A stretch of 64,000 nucleotides of DNA. Origin: Saccharicrinis sp050589685 (GTDB lineage: Bacteria > Bacteroidota > Bacteroidia > Bacteroidales > Marinilabiliaceae). The DNA lies in contig NZ_JBNGOS010000001.1 in NCBI RefSeq assembly GCF_050589685.1, positions 186,001-250,000 of the forward strand, written 5' to 3'. Position numbers and translations under genes: made by a program. Under the pieces are notes generated by a model. That model did no database searches, was not told where the DNA came from, and saw only the letters and a list, made by a program, of their open reading frames with translations. Below, piece by piece: positions 1-8,858 of the stretch (position 1 is the first letter of the stretch; each line of letters starts with the position of its first letter).

Positions 1-783
1 GTGCACCCAAGCGGATAAAGGAGACATTTCGTAAGTTGCAGTAACGCTAGTTTTTGCCATACCCATTTCTTCATCAACCATGTTTATTGGAAGCATATTT
101 ATTGCCCAAGCTCGTCGCGGCCTAATATTTAATTCTACATCTTGAAGGTTATCCCAATTTTTCATTTTTCCCTTAGGAAAATAGACCGTTCTTTTATCTC
201 CTGCCTTAACGGGAACAAAACCTTTTGCTCTTGCACGTTTTAATCGTCCATTCCTATCATAAAGCGTATAGAATTTTTCAAGGCCTTCAGGAATTTCTGC
301 AACCCATATTTTAGCAACAGAATTTATGGGTAAATCGTCAAGGCTTGCTTCCAGTAATTTCCATCCTTCAACAGGAATTCCTGAACTAATCATTGGTTCT
401 TCTCCCGGATAGGCCGCAAAAGTTAATTGAGCTTGTGCTAATTCTCCCGCACCTGGCTGTCCCGTGTTTTCATGGTGAGGTATTGAAGATATCCCATCTT
501 CAACTCCCAACACCAATGTTTCACTTAAATTATGACATCCTTCTCGTAAGTATATGGTTGCAGGATTTGAATTACCGTTATTTCGCAACTCACGAACTGC
601 CTCAACTGCTTTTTGAATGGTTGCCAATGGTTCTGTAATACTTCCGACGGCATTGTCATTTCCATCAATAGAAACATACAGCTCAATACTTTGTTTTGTA
701 TTGCAAGCTACACACATTAAGATGGATAGCATTCCAGATAGAGCAAGCTTTTTCCAATTATTTATAAGCTTAAATGAAATCAT
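1..783 (-). CDS. right-handed beta-helix lipoprotein, probable GH141 type (3' part outside window)
   Basis: The reading frame opens at 783 and runs without a stop to the first base of the window, giving 261 codons of a longer protein. The start gives a short basic region, a hydrophobic stretch and the lipobox-like LMCVAC, so it is probably an outer-membrane or periplasmic lipoprotein. The segment after the signal (IELYVSIDGNDNAVGSI) is the usual N-terminal strand of secreted parallel beta-helix glycosidases. It closely resembles the N-terminal third of the protein at 23674-25923, and the DNA of the two is near-identical over long stretches (compare 1-180 with about 25152-25330). It starts 12 bases after the stop of the GH43 gene. 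GH141 is a family known to use this fold and to include alpha-L-fucosidases; the assignment here is inferred from fold and context, because the catalytic part lies outside the window. Confidence 0.75.
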   Translation of the reverse strand, partial: MISFKLINNWKKLALSGMLSILMCVACNTKQSIELYVSIDGNDNAVGSITEPLATIQKAVEAVRELRNNGNSNPATIYLREGCHNLSETLVLGVEDGISSIPHHENTGQPGAGELAQAQLTFAAYPGEEPMISSGIPVEGWKLLEASLDDLPINSVAKIWVAEIPEGLEKFYTLYDRNGRLKRARAKGFVPVKAGDKRTVYFPKGKMKNWDNLQDVELNIRPRRAWAINMLPINMVDEEMGMAKTSVTATYEMSPLSAWVH

Positions 784-795
784 AATTCAATTTGT

Positions 796-2427
796 TTATC
801 TATATTTCTCTTTCAAAACTACATTGTCCCACCAGCAAATTCCATTAAAATCGGTAGTTGTTGTACAACGCAGATTTATTTTTTTGGTGTCTCCACTGTT
901 AAAGACACTTTTAAACTCAATCCATTCATCCGCTTTTGTTTCAGCATCAAGGTCGAATTTGCAAATTTCATCACCCCCCTCTTTCGCATCGAATATTACT
1001 TTGCCTATGGTTCCTGATTTTATTCTCAGCATAACACTAAACCTGTAGTCTGTATGGGTAGTAACCTTTACCTGTTGAACTATCTCTCTTGGACTTCCTT
1101 TACCTTTGTATTGAAGAGAATAATATCCTTTAGCTGTATTATCTAATTGACTAGTAAACTGCATACTTTTACTTCTCCAATACTTAACTAACTTTTGCGT
1201 TGTTAGCTCAAAGGATGGATTTTTCACCAAGTTATCCACTTTAACCTTCGAAACCTTTATTGATGAAATAATATCACTACAGGCCATTTCATTCAAATCA
1301 ATTCTATCTTCCTCAAAAGTCCAGTGTTTGCCTTTAAAATTATCCTTTTCGAAGCATTCAACAACATAACCTTCGGGAATCTGAATGGAAGATATCGCAT
1401 TTACCAGAATACCTGCTTTTTGCATTTTAGTTTTTTTGTATTCTCCAACTGGCAAAGTCCCAAGCATTTCGTTAAAATTAATCGCCTTATGGAAAGTTGG
1501 CAATTTTACACCCAAGGATTTACTTACCTTTTGAATAGTACCATCTTCGTTAAAATTTACAGGATCGAAACAGACTGAACGATTGGTGGCAATACCTCCT
1601 GACAATTCTCCATTATGATAGAATATGTACCATTGCCCTTTAAATTCTACCATTGAACCGTGCATGGTAATAATGTTGTTATGTTCCAGGATAACTCCTT
1701 TTGGTTTCCATGGTCCCAACGGACTATCGCTCATAGAATATTGCATCTCGTTATAAGGTCGTTTATGGTCGGGATACAACATATAATATTTGCCCTTACG
1801 TTTAAATACAAACGGACCTTCACGATGTTCATCTACACCAACTTGGTGAGCCATTTCACTTTCAATCTCCATCATATTATCCTTAAGCTTAGCTGCATAA
1901 CACTTAGCATCTTGAACCGCATAAAGATAAGCCTGGCCATTATCGTCGACAAAAACGCATGGGTCGCAAAAAGCATTACCTCCATTAACATAGCCTTGTA
2001 ACTCAAAATTAGCTGCAGGGCTTTTACTGGTAGCTATTCCGATCTCCCAAACTCCCTTTTTATTTTTATGTGGAAAATAGAAATAGTAAGTTCCATTTTT
2101 GTAAGCACAATCAGGCGCCCACATTAATCCACCTTTGTCTGTTCCCCAACTCACGTCTCTGGAATGAAGTATTTCGCCATGATCCGTCCAGGTAATCATA
2201 TCATCTGTTGAAAATATATGATAACCATCCATTGTTGAATATCCTCTTGATGGTGCCACATCTGTTGAAGGATATACGTACAGTCGTCCATCGTCCCATA
2301 CATGCGCTGAGGCATCGGCGGTAAACATATGACTTACTATGGGATTTGAACGGCGCTGTTGGGATTTTAATTGTGTTGCTGTTATAAACAGTAATGTTAC
2401 AACAAATGTTATTAATTGCTTATTCAT
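796..2427 (-). CDS. GH43-type glycosidase with crystallin-like and carbohydrate-binding C-terminal domains
   Basis: A 543-residue exported protein with a Sec signal at about 1-22. Residues about 28-310 form a five-bladed beta-propeller of GH43 type. Candidate catalytic residues are D38 in FTADAS (base), D155 in CDPCVF (pKa modulator) and E203 in HREGPF (acid). GH43 enzymes usually remove alpha-L-arabinose or beta-xylose. Residues about 340-395 (GYVVECFEKDNFKGKHW, then EDRIDLNE) look like a beta/gamma-crystallin repeat. Residues about 400-543, starting NPSFELTTQKLVKYW, look like a CBM4/9-type beta-sandwich. The protein is a full-length paralog of 21536-23164. It lies 16 bases after the GH29 gene and 12 bases before the beta-helix gene, so probably in one operon. 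The sugar released cannot be told; in a fucose-rich locus it may be a side-chain pentose. Confidence 0.88.
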   Translation of the reverse strand: MNKQLITFVVTLLFITATQLKSQQRRSNPIVSHMFTADASAHVWDDGRLYVYPSTDVAPSRGYSTMDGYHIFSTDDMITWTDHGEILHSRDVSWGTDKGGLMWAPDCAYKNGTYYFYFPHKNKKGVWEIGIATSKSPAANFELQGYVNGGNAFCDPCVFVDDNGQAYLYAVQDAKCYAAKLKDNMMEIESEMAHQVGVDEHREGPFVFKRKGKYYMLYPDHKRPYNEMQYSMSDSPLGPWKPKGVILEHNNIITMHGSMVEFKGQWYIFYHNGELSGGIATNRSVCFDPVNFNEDGTIQKVSKSLGVKLPTFHKAINFNEMLGTLPVGEYKKTKMQKAGILVNAISSIQIPEGYVVECFEKDNFKGKHWTFEEDRIDLNEMACSDIISSIKVSKVKVDNLVKNPSFELTTQKLVKYWRSKSMQFTSQLDNTAKGYYSLQYKGKGSPREIVQQVKVTTHTDYRFSVMLRIKSGTIGKVIFDAKEGGDEICKFDLDAETKADEWIEFKSVFNSGDTKKINLRCTTTTDFNGICWWDNVVLKEKYR

Positions 2428-2443
2428 GTATTTAGATTTTAAT

Positions 2444-3577
2444 TCAATTATTTTTTAGGCGTTTGCCAACCTCTGTTAGTGTTGTTATATCATCAGGAAA
2501 AACAGAGCCATCGGGAAGTGGTCCAATATTAAAAAGTAAGTTGGCATTCTTTGCTTTGGTTTCTTTGAGCATCTCCATCACTTCATCTGCAGTTTTATGT
2601 CCTATGTCATTATCGCGATCGTAGCCCCAGGCGTATGGCTGCATGGTGTTACATAGTTCTAATGGCACATCCGATTTTCCAGTAAAATGACGTTCTGGAG
2701 CTTTAAAATCCTCTGTTCCTAAAACTCCTTGCTTATAAGAAACCAAGACTTGTGGTTGTAGGGAATGAATATGATCATATAGCTCCTGAATTTTTAATTC
2801 GTGTCTCTTTTCTGGTCGTGAACTAGGAACAGCTCTACCATCTAACCATATACCAGCAACGGGGCCATAATTAGTTAGTAATTCCGTAATTTGATTTTTC
2901 ATAAATTCCACGTAAAGCTGCAAATCGTGCTCTTCTCCATATTTGTATGACTCAACTGGTGTATCATAATCGGGTTTAGGATTTCCTCCCCATTGATCTC
3001 TATTTGGAGAATGTGGATGACGCCAATCACGTCCGTGCGAGTAATAAAAGAATAATCCCAAGCCTTTTTTATGACACTGCTCGGCTAATTCTGCAACCAA
3101 GTCTCGTTTTGCAGCACTGTTGGTGCTTTTAAAATCCGTATATTCTGAATCAAACAAACAAAACCCATCATGATGCCTAGTGGTAATATTAATATACTTC
3201 ATACCTGCATTAATGGCTAAGTCAGTAATCATATCAGCATCAAAATTTTCGGCGGTGAATTTATCGGCTAGTTTAGCGTATTCATCGGGTCTTATTTTAG
3301 CGCGCAATTGCACCCACTCGGCGGGTTTTGAATGAATATCACCCCAATACCCTTCCGTTAAGCTAAACAAACCATAGTGAATGAACATTCCAAATTCTGC
3401 CTCTCTAAACCACTTTAGTGCAGCAGTTCTTGGATTCTCCTTATAATTATCCTCATATCCTTTAAGGTAAGAAGGCACATTGGTGCTTTGGTTGCATCCT
3501 GTTAAACCCAAGCAAAAGATGCATACACCTATTAGCACCCTTGTTATTCGTTTATTATTTTTCATATTACTTAGCAT
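2444..3577 (-). CDS. GH29 alpha-L-fucosidase, lipoprotein
   Basis: A 377-residue GH29 catalytic module without accessory domains. The family hallmarks are present: FGMFIHYGLFS near residue 62, the TTRHHDGFCLFDS segment near 132-144, GLFFYYSHGRDW near 174-185, and GIWLDG with D246 as the expected nucleophile of this retaining family. The N-terminus ends in LTGC (C28), a lipobox, so it is probably membrane-anchored on the periplasmic or outer face. Starts at 3577 or at 3565 (fifth codon) are equally possible; both keep the signal. Enzymes of this family release terminal alpha-L-fucose. It lies between a GH95 and a GH43 gene with gaps of 42 and 16 bases, consistent with stepwise debranching of a fucosylated glycan. 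Confidence 0.92.
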   Translation of the reverse strand: MLSNMKNNKRITRVLIGVCIFCLGLTGCNQSTNVPSYLKGYEDNYKENPRTAALKWFREAEFGMFIHYGLFSLTEGYWGDIHSKPAEWVQLRAKIRPDEYAKLADKFTAENFDADMITDLAINAGMKYINITTRHHDGFCLFDSEYTDFKSTNSAAKRDLVAELAEQCHKKGLGLFFYYSHGRDWRHPHSPNRDQWGGNPKPDYDTPVESYKYGEEHDLQLYVEFMKNQITELLTNYGPVAGIWLDGRAVPSSRPEKRHELKIQELYDHIHSLQPQVLVSYKQGVLGTEDFKAPERHFTGKSDVPLELCNTMQPYAWGYDRDNDIGHKTADEVMEMLKETKAKNANLLFNIGPLPDGSVFPDDITTLTEVGKRLKNN

Positions 3578-3619
3578 TATTGTTCGCTATAATTTTATCT
3601 AATCGTTTATATTCTATCA

Positions 3620-6313
3620 CTATGGCATTAACCATAACAGCGTAGTGCCATTATTACTCTCGCGGCCATCGGCATTTACGGCCGTAACTTTTATCGTCAT
3701 TTGATCATGCGATTTAAGATTACTCACATCAAAATTAAATTTTGAACTTTTAACATCAGAAGCCACCAACTCATAACGTGGAGCATTATCTCCAGCGTAA
3801 TATATGTTATATGATTTAGCATCAGCACTGGCATCCCAAGAAAGACCTATTTTATTAGGAGTTGAATTATTATCTATTTTTAGATTAGATGGCGCAATAA
3901 CAGGCGCAATAGCAGATATTTTCGTAATTACATAGGTTTGTCCTTTTTGGGTATGAATGCTAATTTGATCATCATTTATAACCTTAAAATCTACTTTCTT
4001 ACCCTTGCTATTTCTAATACTTGCTTTGGCAACATTTGGATACCTTAATTTTAATAATTCACCCGATTTAGACAATACCTCAATTTTGCTAGCATGCCCA
4101 TCCGACCACTTGGCAGAAACCTCGAAATTACCTCTTGCCAACAAGCCTTGGTAGCTACCTTCTGACCATGATTGGGGTAATGCAGCTAATGGAGCCACTA
4201 CGTAATCATGACTCTGCATCAGCATTTCAGCAACTCCTGCTGTGGCACCATAGTTGGCATCTGCCTGAAACAACGGATCCCCCCTATGGTCGTTAAACAA
4301 ATTGTGCAAATAGTTCTCGCTCAACAATTCTTTATAGTACAAATAAGCTTCTTCTCCATCGTGCGCTCGTGCCCACATTGCTATTCGCTCGGCACGTGCC
4401 CAACCAATGTTCGTTTCATGAGATCTTTTTTGCAAGCTAACCTTGGCAGCATCGAGCCAAGCCGGCGTATCGTCATTTATCAACTGCCCTGGGTATAAAC
4501 CTAGAAGCATAGAGGCATGTCGATGATTTGGATCACCTATGTCATCGAAGTATTCCTCTTGACGAAACTCTTTAATCTGTCCCGACTTCCCTACCTGAAT
4601 AGGGTCCAGTAAGGGAAGTTGAGTTTTAAATGTACTCAATTTATTATCGGAACGATCTAATACCTTAGACGCTTTTATGGTGTTATGATGATTCTCGTAA
4701 AACATTTGCTGATCAAAAGTAGTACCTACTGTATTTCTAAGTTTTTGCTCCGGACTTGACGATGGGTTAGCTAACAAAACACCATTAACATCTTTTACAA
4801 ATCGAGATACGAAATTGGCCTGTTCGTAAATTACGGGATAAACCTTTTCTGCTAAAATAGATTCATCACGAACAAAATCGTAGTAATCCCAAAATAATAA
4901 TCCAATCCAAGAACCTGTTCCAAAGCCAGCTACCTTCGATTTCCCTGGAACATTAAACGGATTACTCCAGAACGGTCCTGACCAACCATTGTCTCCATTG
5001 GGATCGAACTGAGCGCTATTGTACTGCTTTATATATTCGTTGGCATACAAGCGTTGGCGTGGTTCAAAAGTATTAAAATAATCGACATAGGACTCAAACA
5101 ACTCAGACAAGTTGGTAGAAAACACCGGTGCATAGGCCATTTGTAGGTTGGTATCATGTAAATACTGCGACGACCAAGGTGGTTTTTCATATACATTCCA
5201 TATGCCCTGAAGATGAGGAGGAAGTGTGCCTTTGCGTGAAGAGCATATTAACATGTAACGTCCATACTGAAATGCAAGCTCCTCAAGATATGTACTAAAC
5301 TTACCCTCTGGGTAAGCATCGACCAACTTGTTTGTTGGAATAGTTGGTTCTTCGGCACCAAAATCGACATTCACACGATGAAACAGCTCTTTATAATCCT
5401 TTTGGTGATTTTTCAATAACTCATTATAAGACTTTGCCGTGGCTTTGTTCATATAATCGGTCACCTTAATATGAGGATCAGGAAAACCCGCTAGCTTTTG
5501 AGTTGCTGATTCGGTTAAGAATACCTGTGAATCGATTTTATAGTTGGTTCCTACTGCTATTAAAATAACAACATTATCAGCATCTACAACATTAATAGTC
5601 CCATTATCGCTTGCCGTAATCTCACCTCCCTCTGATATCACTTTAAATTGTCCTTCGTACTTAATATTGTAATAATGCATGGTACCTGATAAGGTAACCA
5701 CATTGCCCTTAGCTTTTACCGTTCCAGATTTTCCTTCGTTTAAGAAAGGAATAGTTGGGCGTAATGTAAACGACAATTTCCCAGCCTCAGATGCATTTAA
5801 ACGAATCACCATTACTTTATCCGGATAACTAGTAAAATATTCTCTTGTATACTCAACTCCATCCTGCTTATAAGCTACAAAAGAAACTCCTTCATTTAGA
5901 TCTAATTCTCGTTTATAGTCGGTAATATTATGGTGGCCAAAATCTATAAATACCTCCGCAAAATTATTTAATCCCCTACGCTTCAATCCTCGATCCTCTC
6001 CCCAATCGTATAAACTATTTTCTGTAATTTGTATCCGATCAGTTTCTGTACCTCCAAATACATTCACTCCCATATATCCATTCCCCATAGGTATTGAAGC
6101 ATTTACCCAACCAGTATTATTGTTTGGAGCAGGTTCATTGTACCATAGTCTTACATTTTTTGTTTTCCTATCAGCATTGCCAAAAGTTTCTTTTTTTGAG
6201 TACTGGGCCGTTTTATTTCCCTCCTCAGCACAAACAAAGGTTGATGCGCCAAACATCATCACTGCCAACAGTCTTAAACTCAAAAAAAACATTCTATTAT
6301 TTTCTTTCATCAT
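3620..6313 (-). CDS. GH95-family glycosidase with C-terminal fibronectin type III domain
   Basis: An 897-residue secreted protein with a signal at about 1-29. An N-terminal beta-sandwich (about 52-300, beginning RLWYNEPAP) leads into an (alpha/alpha)6 barrel (about 335-700). A short beta region follows, and a fibronectin type III domain at about 808-895 (APSNLKIDNN, SWDASADAKSYNIYYAG). The general-acid Glu is present in SSSPEQ (E522), and an Asp base candidate in QADANYG (D685). The Asn pair that activates water in characterised GH95 enzymes reads D387-T-N389, so the first Asn is replaced by Asp. GH95 enzymes are inverting alpha-1,2-L-fucosidases, with some alpha-L-galactosidases; the substitution leaves specificity open. 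It is only distantly similar to the GH95 protein at 9578-11983. Confidence 0.88.
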   Translation of the reverse strand: MMKENNRMFFLSLRLLAVMMFGASTFVCAEEGNKTAQYSKKETFGNADRKTKNVRLWYNEPAPNNNTGWVNASIPMGNGYMGVNVFGGTETDRIQITENSLYDWGEDRGLKRRGLNNFAEVFIDFGHHNITDYKRELDLNEGVSFVAYKQDGVEYTREYFTSYPDKVMVIRLNASEAGKLSFTLRPTIPFLNEGKSGTVKAKGNVVTLSGTMHYYNIKYEGQFKVISEGGEITASDNGTINVVDADNVVILIAVGTNYKIDSQVFLTESATQKLAGFPDPHIKVTDYMNKATAKSYNELLKNHQKDYKELFHRVNVDFGAEEPTIPTNKLVDAYPEGKFSTYLEELAFQYGRYMLICSSRKGTLPPHLQGIWNVYEKPPWSSQYLHDTNLQMAYAPVFSTNLSELFESYVDYFNTFEPRQRLYANEYIKQYNSAQFDPNGDNGWSGPFWSNPFNVPGKSKVAGFGTGSWIGLLFWDYYDFVRDESILAEKVYPVIYEQANFVSRFVKDVNGVLLANPSSSPEQKLRNTVGTTFDQQMFYENHHNTIKASKVLDRSDNKLSTFKTQLPLLDPIQVGKSGQIKEFRQEEYFDDIGDPNHRHASMLLGLYPGQLINDDTPAWLDAAKVSLQKRSHETNIGWARAERIAMWARAHDGEEAYLYYKELLSENYLHNLFNDHRGDPLFQADANYGATAGVAEMLMQSHDYVVAPLAALPQSWSEGSYQGLLARGNFEVSAKWSDGHASKIEVLSKSGELLKLRYPNVAKASIRNSKGKKVDFKVINDDQISIHTQKGQTYVITKISAIAPVIAPSNLKIDNNSTPNKIGLSWDASADAKSYNIYYAGDNAPRYELVASDVKSSKFNFDVSNLKSHDQMTIKVTAVNADGRESNNGTTLLWLMP

Positions 6314-6344
6314 CTATTTTTTTCAAACACATTCATTTCACACT

Positions 6345-7526
6345 CTACTTCCAGGTAATTCTAGCTTCTCTCTGTTCCGTATCTACCCAAACACTTGCCT
6401 GTTCAAATTCACGGGTAAATACCCAAGCATTAGAACTAAGTCGCTCATATGCACCTTTGGGCGCACCAAGCGGTTTTTGCATCTCGGGGTAGTTAACCAA
6501 TGGACCTGTTGCTAACTTCCAGCCCCAGCTATACATAAAATACGAATACGGTTGTGCACCAATTAGGTAACACGCTAAAGCAAATTCTAACTTCTCTTGA
6601 GACAGTTCGGGCATATTGGGCTTTAGATTTCTGCGCCCTGTACCCTCAACTCCAAGGCGAAATACCGAAATTTTTCCTTCTTGGGCATTTGTAAGCATTT
6701 GCTCCCACTCTTTAAGTAAGCTCTCTTTACTAGATCTTGCTGTTGCATAATTTTCGAACATAACTGCATCGCATGGTGGATAAGCATATCTTGCATCCTT
6801 ATTATTGGCATTATTCCCCAATAAAATTTTATCAGTACCCATCTTCTTTTTTAGTGCCTCCATCATTTCTCCCATGGCCTTTTCTATCTCTGGTTTTTTC
6901 TCTGTACGAAACTTGCTGTTGCCATGCATCTGATCAATAAATACTCCATCGCTTCCAGATTCTTTAACACCTTTAGCCACCGTTTTAACCCACCACTTTC
7001 TAAATTTTGGATTTAATATATCAAAACAGTAAGCTCCATAATGCTCAACCAACTGACCCGTTTTGGGATCTGTAATGAGAAACTCCTTGAGTTCAGGATT
7101 TTCATTGATATTTTTCTTGCTAAAATTTTTAGTATAGGAAGTATAAGTCCAGGCATAGGCAGAATTAAAGTAAAACAGCACTTTTATGTCCGGATTAACA
7201 TTTTTAAAAGCTTTTACTTCGTGCTTAGCACCGAGCTCTGCTGCACCAAGTTGTCCCGCTGCATGTCCTTTTTCAATACATATAAAATCGGTTCGTGCCG
7301 CTATAAATTCAACTTGCTCTGGTGTAAGAAGTCGCTCTTTATCTTGAAACATGAAATATTGCGGAGGAGTATCCCAACTAAATTTTGGAAAATAATCCTT
7401 AGGAACAAAGCTACTTCCATCGCTATTAATAAAAGAAGGCGTAGAATTTTGTGCGAGGATTAACTGATTTAAAATAAGGACAAGAAATATTAATAAAACC
7501 CATCTTTTCAATTTTCCTATTTCCAT
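6345..7526 (-). CDS. secreted TIM-barrel putative glycoside hydrolase (hypothetical GHL type)
   Basis: A 393-residue protein with a long N-terminal hydrophobic signal (about 9-26, ending ILAQ). The body resembles the poorly characterised TIM-barrel putative hydrolases found in Bacteroidota polysaccharide loci: a strand KVLFYFNSAYAW near 115-126, a strand GSDGVFIDQMHG ending in acidic D198, and DAVMFENYA with E258. D198 and E258 are sensible catalytic candidates, but this is inferred from their positions at strand ends. No CAZy family can be assigned with confidence; a hypothetical glycosyl hydrolase group is the nearest match I recognise. It lies 31 bases before the GH95 gene and 65 bases after an esterase gene, so it probably acts on the same oligosaccharides. 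Confidence 0.6.
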   Translation of the reverse strand: MEIGKLKRWVLLIFLVLILNQLILAQNSTPSFINSDGSSFVPKDYFPKFSWDTPPQYFMFQDKERLLTPEQVEFIAARTDFICIEKGHAAGQLGAAELGAKHEVKAFKNVNPDIKVLFYFNSAYAWTYTSYTKNFSKKNINENPELKEFLITDPKTGQLVEHYGAYCFDILNPKFRKWWVKTVAKGVKESGSDGVFIDQMHGNSKFRTEKKPEIEKAMGEMMEALKKKMGTDKILLGNNANNKDARYAYPPCDAVMFENYATARSSKESLLKEWEQMLTNAQEGKISVFRLGVEGTGRRNLKPNMPELSQEKLEFALACYLIGAQPYSYFMYSWGWKLATGPLVNYPEMQKPLGAPKGAYERLSSNAWVFTREFEQASVWVDTEQREARITWK

Positions 7527-7591
7527 ATTATTGAATTTATTATAACTGTTCTTAATAAGCTATTTATATTTTTCAGAAAAAATCTGACCCT

Positions 7592-8842
7592 CTATTTCGA
7601 TACATCTGAGAAAACTACTTCACTAGTAATAGTTGCTCCTCGGTCATCTGTTACAGCCAAAAACCACATAGTTACTTCATTAGGTAAATTTTGTGATTTT
7701 ATCTGATTACCTTCAATAGTTGCTGGTACACTATGCCAATTACGTTTATTAACGGCCTCTGTACCCATTGTATAATGAAGCTTTGCAGAATCAATATGTG
7801 TTTCGCTCTCCACCGTTGCTTTAACCACACCCTTATGTAATTGAGGGTTTAAGAGCACAGGCAAAGATGATCTTCCATTTAAGTAACTATCAATAAACAT
7901 CCCTATCTCTTGAGGAGCCCATCCAGGAGGATGTCCATGTTTCATATTCACAGTAAGACGGAAATTACGTTTGCTTTTTACCAAACCATAAGTTTTCGCA
8001 TAACTATCCAAAGGATAAGCTTTGTCGTTTGTACCGTTAATAAAGAACATAGGCATAGTGGCAGAACCAATGTATTGAGATGGATCCCATAATGTCACCC
8101 ACTTGTTTTTCTGCTCAGTTGTCATTTCGTTAAAATTACCCAACCAAAGGCTATTATCACTTAAAAAGCCGCATCCATAAACAGGAGCAGCTGCTTTAAA
8201 ACGAGAATCTAAACCAGCTACAATACAGGTTAGATAGCCACCCCAACTAATTCCTGTTATAGCTGTTCGAAAAGCATCCACTTCATTAAAAGTACGTATT
8301 AAAGAATGCGCAAGAATTACATTAGCGACACTATGATACGTCCACTGATCTTTAGGTGCTTTATCAATACATTTAAACTTTGTAGAATCACTTTGACTAG
8401 GACCACCGTCTGGTAATCGCACTTTATTCGGGCCACAACCAGCTAAATCCATTGCAATAGCAGCGTAGCCTCGTTCAGCCCAAATTTTTGCCCATTGTTT
8501 AAAGGCCTTACCACCTCCTCCATGCACCAATACAACTCCAGGATAGGTTTCACCAGTATCAGTTCCGCTTAGTGTTGCTGGACTTGCATAATAAGCAAAT
8601 ACTTTGGTGGGCAAGCCCATATAGGGTTCTCCTTTGTAGTAAAGCGAATGAACTAAACTGTCCTTATCAGCCCATTCAAAACTCGGTGCTTCACTCAACC
8701 TTACCAGATCCCAAGGTAAGGTATTAGGCAATGAATTTGCAGGCTGAATGACATGACTATCCTGTGAACTGAAACCACAGGAAGTAGTGCATAAAAGAAT
8801 TATTACAGCAACTTTTATTTGTATTAACATTTTATTCTTCAT
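7592..8842 (-). CDS. alpha/beta-hydrolase esterase, lipoprotein (probable carbohydrate deacetylase)
   Basis: A 416-residue protein with a lipobox at TTSC (C22). The alpha/beta-hydrolase core has the oxyanion loop VLVHGGGG at about 105-111 and the nucleophile elbow G-I-S-W-G with S199. An Asp candidate lies in the NGTNDKAYP segment (near 271) and a His in KHGHPPGW (near 304). The large lid insertion and cysteine-containing loop resemble acetyl xylan esterase / dienelactone hydrolase relatives. Residues about 335-416 form an additional beta-rich tail. Fucoidans are commonly acetylated, so deacetylation of oligosaccharides is the likely role, inferred from context. It follows the DUF1080 gene after 16 bases. 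Confidence 0.78.
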   Translation of the reverse strand: MKNKMLIQIKVAVIILLCTTSCGFSSQDSHVIQPANSLPNTLPWDLVRLSEAPSFEWADKDSLVHSLYYKGEPYMGLPTKVFAYYASPATLSGTDTGETYPGVVLVHGGGGKAFKQWAKIWAERGYAAIAMDLAGCGPNKVRLPDGGPSQSDSTKFKCIDKAPKDQWTYHSVANVILAHSLIRTFNEVDAFRTAITGISWGGYLTCIVAGLDSRFKAAAPVYGCGFLSDNSLWLGNFNEMTTEQKNKWVTLWDPSQYIGSATMPMFFINGTNDKAYPLDSYAKTYGLVKSKRNFRLTVNMKHGHPPGWAPQEIGMFIDSYLNGRSSLPVLLNPQLHKGVVKATVESETHIDSAKLHYTMGTEAVNKRNWHSVPATIEGNQIKSQNLPNEVTMWFLAVTDDRGATITSEVVFSDVSK

Positions 8843-8858
8843 AACTTTTTTCTCAACC

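Noticed and set aside
6094..6515. two overlapping plus-strand frames of about 130 codons
   Set aside because: They are antisense to the well-supported GH95 and TIM-barrel genes.
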